Shown in pieces: positions 47,290 through 59,882 of a stretch of 64,000 nt of DNA (positions are counted from its first letter, which is position 1; each line of letters begins with the position of its first letter). Source of the stretch: Trema orientale (taxonomy: Eukaryota; Streptophyta; Magnoliopsida; Rosales; Cannabaceae); contig JXTC01000004.1 in the NCBI GenBank assembly GCA_002914845.1, forward strand, positions 2,103,600-2,167,599. The letters run 5' to 3'. The notes beneath the pieces are model-generated. The model saw nothing but the letters and a program-made list of their open reading frames with translations, was not told where the DNA came from and did not search any database. The position numbers were made by a program, and so were the translations under genes.

Positions 47290-50200
47290 GAGTCCAGCAA
47301 TTAATGCTTCATACTCTGCCTCGTTATTTGACGCTCGAAATCCAAACCGAAGTGCACAATGTATACTGTGGCCTTCGGGGCTGACCAGCATCAAACCTGC
47401 ACCTGCTCCACTCTCGTTTGAAGATCCATCGACGTATAATTTCCACAACTTTGACGGGTCTAAAGTAGGTCTTAACTCGTTGGGAAAATTGACGTCATAA
47501 GTGAATTCGGCAATAAAATCTGCGAGGGCCTGACCTTTGATCGCAACACGTGGTCGAAATTCAATGTCGAATTGACTCAACTCGACAGCCCACTTGAGTA
47601 GTCGCCCTGACGCTTCTGGTTTTTGTAAGACCTGCTTCAGTGGATAATTCGTGAAAACTTCAATGGAGTGAGCATGAAAATAAGGTCGAAGTTTTCTGGA
47701 CGCGATGACAAGAGCTAACGCCAGCTTCTCCATCTCTGGGTATCTTGTTTCGGCATCCAGTAATCTTCTGCTTACATAATAGACCGGTCGCTGTACTTTT
47801 TCTTCTTCTCGAATTAATGCGGCACTGGTCGCATATTTAGAAATTGCGAGATATAAGTACAGCTTCTCTCCTGATTTTGGTTTTGATAAGAGTGGTGGAG
47901 AGCCCAAATGTTTCTTCAACTCTAGAAACGCCTGCTCACACTTTTCTGTCCACTCAAATTTCTTCGATCCTTTCAACACCTCGAAGAATGGTTGACATTT
48001 ATCAGTCGATCTCGATACAAAGCGGCTTAATGCGGCTACTCTTCCTGCTAGGCTTTGCACGTCTTTTGGTTTTCGCGGTGATTGCATATCAATCAACGCC
48101 TGAATCTTCTGCGGATTAGCTTCAATTCCTCGTTGATTCACCATGAATCCCAGGAATTTTCCAGATCCTACTCCGAATGCACATTTCTGGGGATTCAGCT
48201 TCATTTGGTATTTTCGAAGAATTTCAAACATCTCTCCTAGGTGCTTGATGTGATCTTCTGCTTTCTTCGACTTTACCAGCATATCATCGACATATACTTC
48301 CATTGTCTCGCCAATTTGTTTTGAAAACATCATGTTGACAAGACGCTGGTAAGTTGCTCCAGCATTGATTAGTCCGAAAGGCATCTTCTTGTAGCAATAT
48401 AAACCTCGATCAGTGATGAACGAAGTATGTTCCTCATCTAGTTCGTACATGGGGATCTGGTTGTATCCAGAATAGGCGTCCATGAAACTCAGAAGTTCGT
48501 GCCCTGATGTCGCATCTACAAGCTGATCGATTCTTGGGAGTGGAAAACTATCCTTCGGGCAGGCCTTGTTAAGGTCGGTGAAATCGATGCAAGTTCTCCA
48601 CTTCCCATTGGGTTTCTTTACCAAAACCGGGTTTGCAAGCCAGTTTGGATAAAAAGATTCCCTAATAAATCCGATTTCAAGCAACTTGTCCACCTCTTCC
48701 TTTAGTGCGACATAGCGTTCTGGATCCATTGCCCTTCTCTTTTGTCGGACTGGTCTTTTTGTCGTGTCGATGTTGAGGCGATGACACATGACATTCGGAT
48801 CAATCCCCATCATATCCGAGTGTTGCCATGCAAAAATGTCTAGATTCGATCGTAGGAAGGCGATCATTTCAGCACGTACAGGTTCTTGAAGCTTTACTCC
48901 AATTTTGAAGGTCTTCGATGATTCATCGATTGACAGATCCTCCAAACCTTCAACGGGTCCAGTTTCGACTTCATCGTCGATTTCTCGAGGATCGAAGTCT
49001 TCAATTGACGCTTTAACTGAAGTTTCTCGTTGTAAATGGACCATCATTGTGCGAGGTTGTGTATCGTTCGAAGCGAGCTTCAGAGAATTGTTATAACATG
49101 TACGTGCATCGTATTGGTTACCTCGCACTTCTCCTACCCCATGCTGTGTTGGGAACTTCATGGTGAGATGATAAACAGAAGTAACAGCTCGAAGTTCCCT
49201 GAGAGTCGGTCTTCCTAACACAGCATTAAATGCAGANCTTTCTTCGACTTTACCAGCATATCATCGACATATACTTCCATTGTCTCGCCAATTTGTTTTG
49301 AAAACATCATGTTGACAAGACGCTGGTAAGTTGCTCCAGCATTGATTAGTCCGAAAGGCATCTTCTTATAGCAATATAAACCTCGATCAGTGATGAACGA
49401 AGTATGCTCCTCATCTAGTTCGTACATGGGGATCTGGTTGTATCCAGAATAGGCGTCCATGAAACTCAGAAGTTCGTGCCCTGATGTCGCATCTACAAGC
49501 TGATCGATTCTTGGGAGTGGAAAACTATCCTTCGGGCAGGCCTTGTTAAGGTCGGTGAAATCGATGCAAGTTCTCCACTTCCCATTGGGTTTCTTTACCA
49601 AAACCGGGTTTGCAAGCCAGTTTGGATAAAAAGATTCCCTAATAAATCCGATCTCAAGCAACTTGTCCACCTCTTCCTTTAGTGCGACATAGCGTTCTGG
49701 ATCCATTGCCCTTCTCTTCTGTCGGACTGGTCTTTTTGTCGTGTCGATGTTGAGGCGATGACACATGACATTCGGATCAATTCCCACCATATCCGAGTGT
49801 TGCCATGCAAAAATGTCTAGATTCGATCGTAGGAAGGCGATCATTTTAGCACGTACAGGTTCTTGAAGCTTTACTCCAATTTTGAAGGTCTTCGATGATT
49901 CATCGATTGACAGATCCTCCAAACCTTCAACGGGTCCAGTTTCGACTTCATCGTCGATTTCTCGAGGATCGAAGTCTTCGATTGACGCTTTAACTGAAGT
50001 TTCTCGTTGTAAATGGACCATCATTGTGCGAGGTTGTGTATCGTTTGAAGCGAGCTTCAGAGAATTGTTATAACATGTACGTGCATCGTATTGGTTACCT
50101 CGCACTTCTCCTACCCCATGCTGTGTTGGGAACTTCATGGTGAGATGATAAACAGAAGTAACAGCTCGAAGTTCCCTGAGAGTCGGTCTTCCTAACACAG

Positions 50201-52475
50201 CATTAAATGCAGAGGGGCAATCTACAACCAAGAATTGAGTCATTACTGTCGAAACTCGTGGGTAAGTTCCTACATTAACCATTAGCTCAATCATGCCCCT
50301 AGGCATTATACTATCTCCAGTAAACCCATATAGTGGAGCGACAGTGGGTTTCAAATCACCATCGCTTAACCCCATCTTTTTGAAGGCGTCATAGTACAAG
50401 ATGTCTACAGCACTCCCATTGTCAACTAGTCCCCGCCATAGCTGAGTGCTTCCACAATTGATTTTAATGACTAGAGCGTCATTATGCGGGTAATGGACTT
50501 CCCTCGCATCCTGTTCTGTGAAGGTAATATCCATATCAGGTACTCGCTGAAACTTTTGTGGTCGCTGCTCTAGATGCATGACATTGGTCAGTGGCTGTTG
50601 TCGAGCTTCTCTTGCATATCTATCTTGCGCCCTCTTTGAACTTCCACCAACATGCGGCCCTCCGAAGATAGTCCGCACTTCCCTTTGCACTTCAGGAGGT
50701 CGCTGCTGGTTTTCTTCTCTCCTTTCGTTGTTTTGCCGGGTGTACTGCCTTAGTCGTCCTTCTTTAATCAACCTCTCGATCTCATCTTTCAGGGCGAAGC
50801 AGTTATTGGTATCATGTCCGATATCGTTGTGGTATCGGCAAAACTTATTGGGATCGCGTTTGATCCTGTCCCGTTTAATCGGTTCTGGTGGACGATATCG
50901 TTCGTGGTGATTTGTCACCGCGTAAATGTGATCTATTGGTGCATTCAGTTCTGTATAGTTGTTGAACCTCATAGGAGCTCTGGGAACTTCATGCTTTTTA
51001 GGCTCAGGCTGCCTTTCCGCTGATTGCTCGCCTTTTCTCTTGTTGGTCTTTTTATTATTGTTGCTGGTCGTGGTCGCATCTTTAGTTGACTCCTTCACTC
51101 CCCCCTTCGTCTTGCGAAGATTCTCTCGTGAAGATTCTACTCGCAGATGTCGACCAACTCGTCGATAAAAATCTTCGAGCGTTCTGCATTCCCGTTCGAG
51201 CAATTCTTCCCAGAGTTTCGTTTCAGCTCGCACTCCTGCCATTAGTAGGGTTAAGACTCCTCCTTCAGGTGGATTGTTGACTTTTGCTAGCTCAGAGGTG
51301 AAACGATTGAGATAGGATCGCAAGGTCTCCTCAGGACCTTGGCGGATGCTTGATAGGCTGATTAGCGGGACATTGAAACTTTTAGCAGCCTGAAACTGTC
51401 TTAAAAACGCAGTTTGGAGTTGTTGCCAAGAAGAGATTGAGCCCGGCTGTAGCCCTCGGAACCACTTTTTTGCTGCTCCTGAGAGAGTTACAGCGAAGCA
51501 TCTGCACCTTGCGAGATCATCAATTCGATGAAGTTCCATTAGATCATTAAAGTGATCCATATGATCCTGTGGATCTGTTTTTCCCTCAAACATGTTTATT
51601 GTGGGAAGTTTAAATCCCGCAGGAAGGGCTGCTGCTCGAATTTCCTCGTTGAACGGCGACTGACGATATCCATCCACGAGTTCATCATCCCAGCCAGCCA
51701 TTGTTTCTAACGCGATCTTCAGATTATGAACGTCAATGTTATGAGGAAGGGCATTAGTTGGTGGCAGGGGTGGTCTCTGATTGTTATTACGTTGAATAGC
51801 CGCAGGCTGGCCATGTTGGGTCTGCAGCGTCTTCTGTGTAGATTCAATCGTGATTGTGCGACGAGATCGGCTTTGACTTGCGTGATGCGACGTGAATTGT
51901 TCTCGACTACGTCGCTGCTCCAAGTGTTGTCGCAGGTCTGTTGGGTTCTGCCTGGGTTCTCTGCTGATCCTCTCGAAGACACTCCTCGATTGACGATTCT
52001 GCTCGCTGCTTTGATCTCGATTGACGTTTACTCTCCTGGACGGTTGTCCCCGATTTCGATCAGTACTTGAACTTCCAGTGCCGGACTCCTGTGGCAAATC
52101 TGCGACCTTGCCCTTGCCTTTAGAAGTGCGATCTACTTGTCGCCTTTGGTGGGCTCTAGATTGATTGCGAGCACCTTCCTCCCGGATCTGGATTCTTTTT
52201 TCCGGTTGTCGAGCAGGGCGATTTTTGGGGCGTTCCTGCTGTGGCGGAGTGACCATCTGCCCTTCCGCGAGACGTCGCAAAGAGTCATTAATTTGGTTGG
52301 TAATTTGTTGAAGGTTTGCAAGTGCGTCCTCCATCCGATCTTGTCTTTGATTGATGTTTTCTGGTGCTGTCTCGGTAGGTTGACCCTGAGAAGGATCGGC
52401 CTGTGCTGCAGTAGGGTTTTGAGATTGATTTTGGCTAAATCCAGCGTTTCTGGTAGTATTTCTGGTGTTTGCCAT
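45730..52475 (-). CDS. Gag-Pol polyprotein of the Tat element (interrupted by an assembly duplication)
   Basis: Starts MANTRNTTRNAG at 52475, 60 bases inside the 5' LTR, and ends at 45730. If the 977-base duplication with its N at 49237 is collapsed, the frame is continuous for about 1922 residues. Domains in order: Gln/Arg-rich N-terminus; retrotransposon gag (about residues 295-440); zinc knuckle CRYHNDIGHDTNNC (about 546); protease with LVDNGSAVDIL (about 683; DNG where DTG or DSG is usual); reverse transcriptase with YVDDMLVKSKK; a first, Ty3-type RNase H that has lost catalytic acids; a second RNase H (LYVDGSSNESGAG, NNEAEYEAL, YSDSQLVV, ADALAKLAS) with all acids; and integrase with an HHCC zinc site (CNKCQRF), GIDIIG, SDNGKQF and NGQVEAINK. 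There is no chromodomain. Confidence 0.88.
48261..49236 (-). repeat. Duplicated block B, first copy (protease-RT linker to RT)
   Basis: 976 bases repeated as 49238-50213 across a single N at 49237. The copies differ in a few bases, for example Glu/Lys in RAEMIAF against RAKMIAF and Met/Val in SDMMGID against SDMVGID. Confidence 0.9.
49238..50213 (-). repeat. Duplicated block B, second copy
   Basis: It begins CTTTCTTCGACTTTACCAGC, the same words that begin 48261, and ends ATTAAATGCAGA, like 49236. On its right it is continuous with the protease and gag coding region. Confidence 0.9.
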
Positions 52476-52534
52476 TGTTGAAGAAGCAAGAATGACAAAC
52501 ACTTTGCTGGAATAGCCCTCCTTCTAGCGCCAAT

Positions 52535-53122
52535 TGTTGACGGAGGTTTTGTCAACGATGAATTTAGGAAATTGTGAGATGTGGCTTGTGTATGAAAAGG
52601 GTTGATAAGGCAAAGTAAATAAAGAGACGAATTTTATAGTGGTTCAGCCCCAAAAAAGATGAGCCTACGTCCACTGTTTTTCACTATTTTCTGGAGAATT
52701 ACAAGAGAAAACTCTAGGCCTCAAGGTGAGAGCAAAGAGAGAATTACAGAGTGTATAGTGAAGTAGTAGTCAGATATCGTGTGTCTTAATTATGAGACTG
52801 AGCCCCCTTTATATAGGTAAGGGTGGCTTCAAGTTTCCCAATTACATAAACGAGTAAGTATTCAATTTGACATAAATAGAATCGGGTAATATCCTTAATT
52901 AAATATAGGAGATTACTCAATCCACATTCTGAAGCTTGTTTCCTTTTCCACGCTGATTACCCTTTTGGCGAAGCTTGAATCAGTTTCCTTTTTATACTGG
53001 TCGCTCCTTTCATACTCGGATGTGGTCGCATTTTAATTAAGAGAATGCTTATGCGACCATGTCATGCTTGACCTTTGACTTTTTTCAGCGTTGACCAATT
53101 ATGGATTCAAGATCGCATAACA
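52535..53122 (-). repeat. 5' LTR of the Tat element, 588 bp, complete
   Basis: On the plus strand it runs from TGTTGACGGAGG to AGATCGCATAACA. Inside the element, the minus strand continues ATTGGCGCTAGAAGGAGGG, giving a TGG-type primer binding site two bases from the LTR end. A likely promoter TATA lies on the minus strand at about 52811-52818 (plus strand CCCCTTTATATAGGT). Confidence 0.9.
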
Positions 53123-53127
53123 CTAAC
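53123..53127. repeat. Target-site duplication, right (ctaac)
   Basis: Identical to 39669-39673. The empty site can be inferred as ...tttgtat-ctaac-tatgaattgg... Confidence 0.85.
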
Positions 53128-55624
53128 TATGAATTGGACATCCCTAATTACACAATAATAACAGCTATGTCCATATCTTATAACTTAAGTGATAAGATTT
53201 ACCCCTCATTATCAATAATCTCCCAATCAAGATGGTGGTTGACAAATGGTTCCACAATTCTGAAACATGTGGACCCCTTTATAGCAACCTAATTTCTTTT
53301 CACTTCTTATACTTTCTCAATGATTTTAAGGTCAATTAGTTAACACGTTTCGGCGTTAATATTTGCATTCTCACCACAACTTCATAGAAAATCCTACTTA
53401 ACGGGTCAACATTAATTTGTCGTACACATGACTACTCATGATTCATGACTTGTCAACCAGTCGGTTAATATAGTGATTCATGCAAGATTAGGGCAAGAGG
53501 TTGCATCTCGTTGATGTTCAATTTGTCATTTAATTTATCCTTATACTATATGCTTTTCTTTTGTAGGTAAAAGAGTATCTCGTACGTCCATATGTATGAA
53601 AATGATAATTATTATAATATTGCAAGATTTTCATCTTTGCAGTGTGAACCAAATAATTATAAAATTGTTCCAAAATTAGGGGTCGTTTTCCTTACTGTTT
53701 CCTTCTTCAACAATAAGCTGGTCCTATTTGGAGTAGTCACACCTGAATCAGTCTCCTAGTAGGGCTAAAAGACAATTTTACTTCGTATATTAATTTGCTC
53801 TCTCTCTCTCTCTCTGTGGAAATCCAATAATTCTAATTTGTAAAATATGTTAGGTATCATGATCATGAACAAAAATTACCAAAGATAATGACATGAGGAA
53901 TATTGTTATATGATCTAATGAGGAATACCTCTCATTCTTAGTTGGGTGCAAAAAAGATATACATATATATGCACCATAAGTTTGAGTTTTTATTATTAGG
54001 AACTTATGTATGTATTGGTGTATCGAAGACAATGTGTTACACGCAGATCGATGGCTAGCTATAGTTTACAATAGCAATTTCAGGTTGGGGCCTTAGAGGG
54101 AGTGTGGTGGTGTGTGGGGAATAGGGAAAAATTGAAGCCATGAGTTTCGGGCAGTAGTGGCTTTTTTAGTTGGTGGTGTAGGGACATTAGCTTTACACGT
54201 AGTTACACGTGATTAGCCCTCTCCTTGAACTCCTAATGATATCTTCTTCATCCATCACCATCGTCAGCAAGCGAAACACACACACACACAAAACAAAGAT
54301 TATTCTTTTAGAAAACTTGATTGCTACTATCATTCTATATATTCTTGCTGCACTCCCCACTTCCCCAGCAGATTATTATTACTTATATATTTATGTATAA
54401 TGCTTAACAAACATATTGTCAAATTATATTGTTAATGTTCAAATATTAGTGCATTTTGATTCGCAGTAAATCATGAACACACTTTATTGGGAAGTGATCA
54501 GAAATCGACCAATTATTGAAGATTTTGGTTAATTCGATCGTCTCGTTTTTTGTTTCATGTTATTCCTTGTTGAAGGAACTTATTAATTGTGACCCGTGGT
54601 TTTAAATTGTAATTAGTGTGTAAAATTTTTCCTAAATATCGAATAATTATGTGATTGAATTATTTGTCAAATCAGTTTCTTAATCATATATGACATATGT
54701 ATATGTATATATATATCGCTAGTTATATATTACATATGTATATGTATATATGTCGCTAGTTACATATAGTTATATGAAAAAAAAAAAAAACATTTTTTTC
54801 CATTTTACTTAAAATTAATGGGTGATGAAATTGACCTGGCAAGACATCACATGGCGAATTGCAAAAAGAAAGAAAAATAAAATGAGGCTTTAATCATACA
54901 ATTTCATTAATGTTTTCTGTGAGTACTAGTACTGTTATTGGAATCATTAGGACAATAATGCAGTACTATCCTGTCAAATTAGTGCTTTCATATATAAAAA
55001 GAGCAAAATTAAACGATGAGAAGGGTAAGCAATTTGGAGAAAGAGTAATGATCATTTACGTCCCTCCAAAATCCAGTTACAAGTTACAACCAAATTCCAA
55101 ACCAATATATATACATATATATATATATGTAATTAATAACAATACAAAAAGACCAACTTGTTTTATTTATTAATATGTTAATTTATTTTTCCATGGACAA
55201 AAGTGGTTGCTTTATATTCACATTGGATATACCTATATATTAAGGCCCCCCCCTAGTACCCCCAACGCTGGCCTCTATTCTTTTATATCCACAAAAGATT
55301 TGGCTAAGAAAAGAGCTACATACTCCTACAAGCTAAAAAGAAGCTCTCTTTCTTTCTCTCCCTCAAAGGCAAGCCATGTAAATATTCCCAACTCAATCCC
55401 TCTCTCTCTCTATAATATCCCTCTCTCAGTCTCTCTCAAAGATCACAGATTCGCTAAATACACAACCAAACCTACTTTCTTTAATTAGCTTTTCCCATCC
55501 CACTAACTAAAAAAGATCACTCACCCTCTTCTCTCTGCTTTTGATCTTGTTCTCTTTACTTTTATTTTTAATTTTTTTTTTTTTTTGGATTGTTATAGAT
55601 CTTGAAAGGATATCAGATCAAAAG
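53128..55624. promoter_or_regulatory. Upstream region and leader of the Dof gene
   Basis: No other gene is seen. A CT microsatellite lies at about 53798-53815. A TATA-like CCTATATATTAAGG at about 55232 is followed by a long pyrimidine-rich leader with (CT)n runs at about 55347-55360 and 55398-55411, typical of BPC/GAGA-type sites. Just before the start codon, a T-run and TTGTTATAG resemble a 3' splice site, so the leader may contain an intron. Confidence 0.4.
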
Positions 55625-56770
55625 ATGATCCAAGAACTGTTAGGAAGTGCAGGCCTCATAGGTGGAGAGAGGAAAATCTCTATCAACGGAGGAGTTTTAG
55701 AAGCCAACACTTTACTACCTCCTTCTCATTCACCTTCTTCAACCACAACGAGTACTACTAGCACCACTTCTACTACCTCTGCCGCCGCAACCACGACTTC
55801 GAATTCGTCGAACAACAACAACCCGGAGAACTTGAGGTGTCCGCGGTGCGATTCCTCCAACACAAAGTTCTGTTACTACAACAACTACAACCTCACTCAG
55901 CCCCGCCACTTCTGCAAGACTTGCCGCCGGTACTGGACCAAAGGAGGAGCTCTAAGGAACGTCCCCATCGGCGGCGGATGCCGAAAGAACAAGAGCAATT
56001 CTCCCGTGCCTTCCTCCGTTGCGGCCGGAAAGACAGGCAACACCGCAGCCGGGAAGATGAAGATGGTGGTGGCTTCCGAGATCGGACGGTCAGGATTCGG
56101 CGGCAGCGGATTCGACCATGATCAGGTCTCGCCAAGCCCGATACTCTGGGGTTCGCCGCAGAATTCCCACCTCTTGGCCTTACTAAGATCAGCTCAAAAC
56201 CCTAACCCTAATCCGCTTTGCGTTGTGAAGGAGGAGGCGCCGGGCACTAGTACTGGTATGATTGGATCTCACATGATGACTCATAGTACTAGTACTAGTA
56301 CTGACTCAGGTACAGTAGTATTAAATGCTCGGAGCCTTGGCATGGATCCAATGTGCCAAGCTCCGTCGCTTGGTCTGTGCAGCTCATTTTGGAGGAACAA
56401 CCAAATAAACCAAAATCCACATTACCAACAAATGAATAGTTTGATCGGTAGTACTAGTCTTGGTCATGATCAAGCCCATCAGAACAATACTAGTAATGGA
56501 ATTCAAGAACTGTATCAGAGGCTAAGGTCATCATCATCAGCAGCAGCAGCATCAGCTAATTACTATAACGATCATAACTCAGGTACTGTAGCTCTTAATA
56601 CTCATGTGGGTTCTCCTTCATTGTCATCTAATTCTACTACTACGTCGTCGTTTTTGGAATCAGCCCCGGTTGCAGCTGGAGGAGGTGACCAATTGGGTTT
56701 CTGGAATATTAATCCGGCATTTTCATGGTCTGATCTTCCCACTACAACAACAAATGGTGCATACCCTTAA
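55625..56770 (+). CDS. Dof-type zinc-finger transcription factor
   Basis: 381 residues. The Dof domain spans about residues 70-122: Cys72-x2-Cys75-x21-Cys97-x2-Cys100 with [31 protein letters not shown] and GGGCRKNK, all four zinc ligands present. Dof proteins bind AAAG-core DNA in the nucleus and regulate vascular, light, seed and hormone programmes; which of these applies here cannot be told. The N-terminus ([17 protein letters not shown]) is followed by a Ser/Thr run, and the C-terminal part is rich in Ser, Asn and Gly. The start at 55625 was preferred over an in-frame ATG at 55541, because that would add a hydrophobic Phe/Leu stretch unlike Dof proteins and crosses a likely splice acceptor. 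The subfamily is not assigned. Confidence 0.92.
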   Translation: MIQELLGSAGLIGGERKISINGGVLEANTLLPPSHSPSSTTTSTTSTTSTTSAAATTTSNSSNNNNPENLRCPRCDSSNTKFCYYNNYNLTQPRHFCKTCRRYWTKGGALRNVPIGGGCRKNKSNSPVPSSVAAGKTGNTAAGKMKMVVASEIGRSGFGGSGFDHDQVSPSPILWGSPQNSHLLALLRSAQNPNPNPLCVVKEEAPGTSTGMIGSHMMTHSTSTSTDSGTVVLNARSLGMDPMCQAPSLGLCSSFWRNNQINQNPHYQQMNSLIGSTSLGHDQAHQNNTSNGIQELYQRLRSSSSAAAASANYYNDHNSGTVALNTHVGSPSLSSNSTTTSSFLESAPVAAGGGDQLGFWNINPAFSWSDLPTTTTNGAYP

Positions 56771-59700
56771 AAACCTTAAATTGCTTTCTTCTATTTTTTT
56801 TTTGGGGGGGATCTTGATAATATTTCTGAAATTAGGTTATTGTGTATTATTATTATTAACTTATCTGTTAGTCTTTCATGGGTTGTGACTTCTTTTTTTT
56901 TTTTTTTTCAATATTCAGTGTGGTTTTGAGGTGTGTTTGATTAGGTTATGGTGGTGTACCCCAAGGACTAAGAAAGTAATTAATGATGAAATTTGAAAAA
57001 TGTTGAGCGTTTCTGACTTAATTTTTGGTGACTCTTTATGTTGCATATTTCGGCTATATCACATAAAATATAAAAAGTATAAGAGAGCACTGGCTTTTGT
57101 GGTTTCAGTCTTTTATAGCTAGGTATTGAAAAGGAAATAATTAATAGATTAAGATGAATATGGTTCCTTTTTACGTTTGTACTCTGAATCAAAATAAGTA
57201 AAAGGGTATATTACTGATCAAAAAGGAAGAAAGAGAGATTAATTATGGCATCTTTGTAATATTGATTCAAGCTAATTAGCTTTCGGTCTCTTTTTTTAAT
57301 TAAACTCAAATATAATATGTACACATAGGAAGAAAAGAAGAGGTAGTGGTGGTGGTGGTGGATGGTGTATAAATATTCGATGATGAGTTGGTTTGGTTTG
57401 GTTGTTTGTTTTATTACGGGAAAGAAAAACAAGAGGCTTTGGTTTTTGGGAAAGGGTAGTTTCCTTAAACAGCATTTTGATTCTTACACACAGTTGGTCA
57501 GAGGATTCCTTCCGCCACCAGCTTTATAAACTTTTGTGTCTCTCTCTCTCTCTCTCTGCAAATTACCATCCTTTCTATGAAAATTAGTAACATACCCCCA
57601 CATCTTTTTACACGAGAGGAGTGGATAATAGAGTTGGAAGATTAAAATGCCGCTTTCTTAATTAATTAACTTTAAAAAAATTGAAAAAAAAAAAACGAAA
57701 AGGAGAAATTATAGCCGCTAAATATCGACTTAGACTTATGAGTAATCTTCTACTCCCTCCCAACTAATAAGGTCCATGCATGTTTAAGAAAATTGGTGCA
57801 TCGTCACGTAGAAGTATCCAAATATTATGTTTTTATGATGATCATTTGTTTTATTGTTTGAACTTATTTTTAAGAGTTCTATCAATTGAGCTTGCGCACT
57901 AATATTAAATTATTTTATTTTTGCTAAACAAATATATATAGTACGGGCATCGATTATGATTGGCGGACCATTCATGCAAGTGGATATATCTTTCCATTCT
58001 TCCCACAAATATAAGAAATGAATTACAAATATGTATGACAAAATATTTTTCTGCTTCCTCAATGGCTATATGTAGCAAACAAGAGTTTTTATCTTCATAT
58101 TCAATGATTAATTAATAAAGTATAGTCCTGATTGTAATAATATAATATACACGTTTATAACAACTCGGAAGTGCTAATTTATAATTTATGTCCATGAAAT
58201 CTACTTATAATAGTGCTTGGCAACTTATTTAACAGCTAACACGCAGTTCACGCAGCCTACACCTACAGGCCTTACACGAGCTTTGATCAATTTTGATTTT
58301 CGTGGTCTCGATTTTCTGCATTATTTTGCTTATTCATACGTACATTGGTTTGCTTCGATATTTTTTGCTTATTAATTTTCGTAAAATCGGGGTGAGTATA
58401 TAATACAAAGGAAGGTGCAAACGTAATGCAAGTAATAATGATGGTATTTTTTTTTTTTGTTTGTTTGTTTTTGTCAAAAACCTTTAAATGATAGTCATTA
58501 GATCAAAATCAAACAATAAAAAAAATTAAAAGAAAAGTACCTATGGAAATGAGCCCTATACGGTCATGGATATATATATATATATATATAAAAGGTTAAT
58601 TGAAAAAAAAAAAAAAGAAAGAACTATTAAGTATAACTTTTTACAATTTTAACTCTATCTTTTAGTTTGTACAATATTATATTTTCACATTTAAAATTTT
58701 TGTAAATATATACATTCTATATACTAATTAAATGATTTGTGTTAATTGTTTTAAGTTATTTTCAATATATTTTAAGTATTTGTTAACAGACATAGATATC
58801 TCAATTTGAATTTTGTGTTTGCCAAGAAACTTTTTAATCAATTTTTACATGGAATGGGAATTTGTAAAGATTTTAAACATGGAGGAATAATTTTACACAA
58901 GCCAAAAAATAGAATTAAAATTATAGAAAAATTATACTTCAAAGTGTTTTTTTTTTTTTTTTGCAATTAACCCTATCAATATATATATATATATCTTCGT
59001 TTGTAGTTATTCCACACTGATGTTAATAAGTTAAATTGGAAAAACAAATGACTAAAATAGTTGGTTAGTTAATTAAAATATGCAAAATATATATTTGGAC
59101 TTTCATTTAAGTACATATGACATATATATGTGATATATTTACCATTGATCATTAGCTACAGACGTATATATATGGGGTATATATGAAAAGACGTACATTA
59201 TTAATGTTGTTGCTCTCTCTTACTTTTTACAATAAAAAAATATGCATCTTAAATTTTCATTGGTAAAAACAATACCTATATATAGGTTAAAAAAAAATAC
59301 CTACTAAACTAGTGCCTATATATATATAATTAAGTTAAAGTTTATTTGGTTATAAAAAAAAAAAAGTTAAAGTTTAGTTCGTCATTAGTTTTGAGGCACG
59401 TGCAAGTAAGTATTTGCTCACAAACTCACAAGTAGGCCAGGATCTAGATCATTGGGAATCCGAATTTATATTTATATTGTAGCCATCGGAAAAAAAATGC
59501 AACACCAAATTAAAAAAGAACATTGGGAAATCAAGCATGAGATCATTAATGACCGATCAAATAAATAACGCATGAAATATATATGTTAATTGTAGGGGAG
59601 AAAGTTTATTATATATGATTGTGACATTAGGAGAAACTATAAACTCATTAATGCTACCTCTAGCTTGCTGCAGATAAAAATACATTGATTTCCCTCTTCC

Positions 59701-59882
59701 TAAATCCATTACCCCCAATATTGATTAATCCTAATTTTTCTTGACAGTCACACCCTCGTAACTGATGGAAAAAAAAAACGTACACTTCAGAAAACTGAAA
59801 AAAATAATAAGAAAAAGCAAGATAAAAATCAAGATGGTACATCAAATTTCATCGACCAACTTAATTAATTTTACTGGCTATA
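56771..59882. other. Intergenic region between the convergent Dof and SKS-like genes
   Basis: It holds the 3' flank of the Dof gene and of the SKS-like gene. Microsatellites include (CT)n at 57539-57557 and (TA)n near 58571-58590 and 58979-58993. A worn MITE copy is at 59184-59318. No gene is supported. Confidence 0.5.
59184..59318. repeat. MITE copy 9 of the (TA)n-associated family, right half only
   Basis: It has GAAAAGACGTACATTATTAATG, CTCTCTTACTTTTTACAAT, TTTTCATTGGTAAA, ACCTATATATAGGTTAAAAA and ends ACCTACTAAACTAGTGCC before TATATATATA. It corresponds to the right half of copy 1. Confidence 0.6.

Larger units (their letters stand above)
39674..53122 (-). mobile_element. Ty3/gypsy LTR retrotransposon of the Tat type, young insertion
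   Basis: Bounded by LTR ends TGTTGACGG (39674) and GCATAACA (53122) and flanked by ctaac duplications. On the minus strand the order is 5' LTR (53122-52535), gag, protease, reverse transcriptase, two RNase H domains, integrase without chromodomain, then an accessory gene on the opposite strand, then the 3' LTR. The dual RNase H and extra antisense gene between pol and the 3' LTR are features of the Tat clade of non-chromoviral Gypsy elements. The span is inflated by two duplicated blocks (1.78 and 0.98 kb) joined by single Ns and is uncertain at a 275-N gap. The readable 95 bases of the 3' LTR are identical to the 5' LTR, so insertion was recent. Confidence 0.93.

Noticed and set aside
43951..49221. 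Two or three separate Gypsy elements, because large pol frames appear twice
   Set aside because: There is one pair of LTRs, one target duplication and one gag. The repeats begin and end exactly at single Ns, so an assembly joint explains them better than independent elements.
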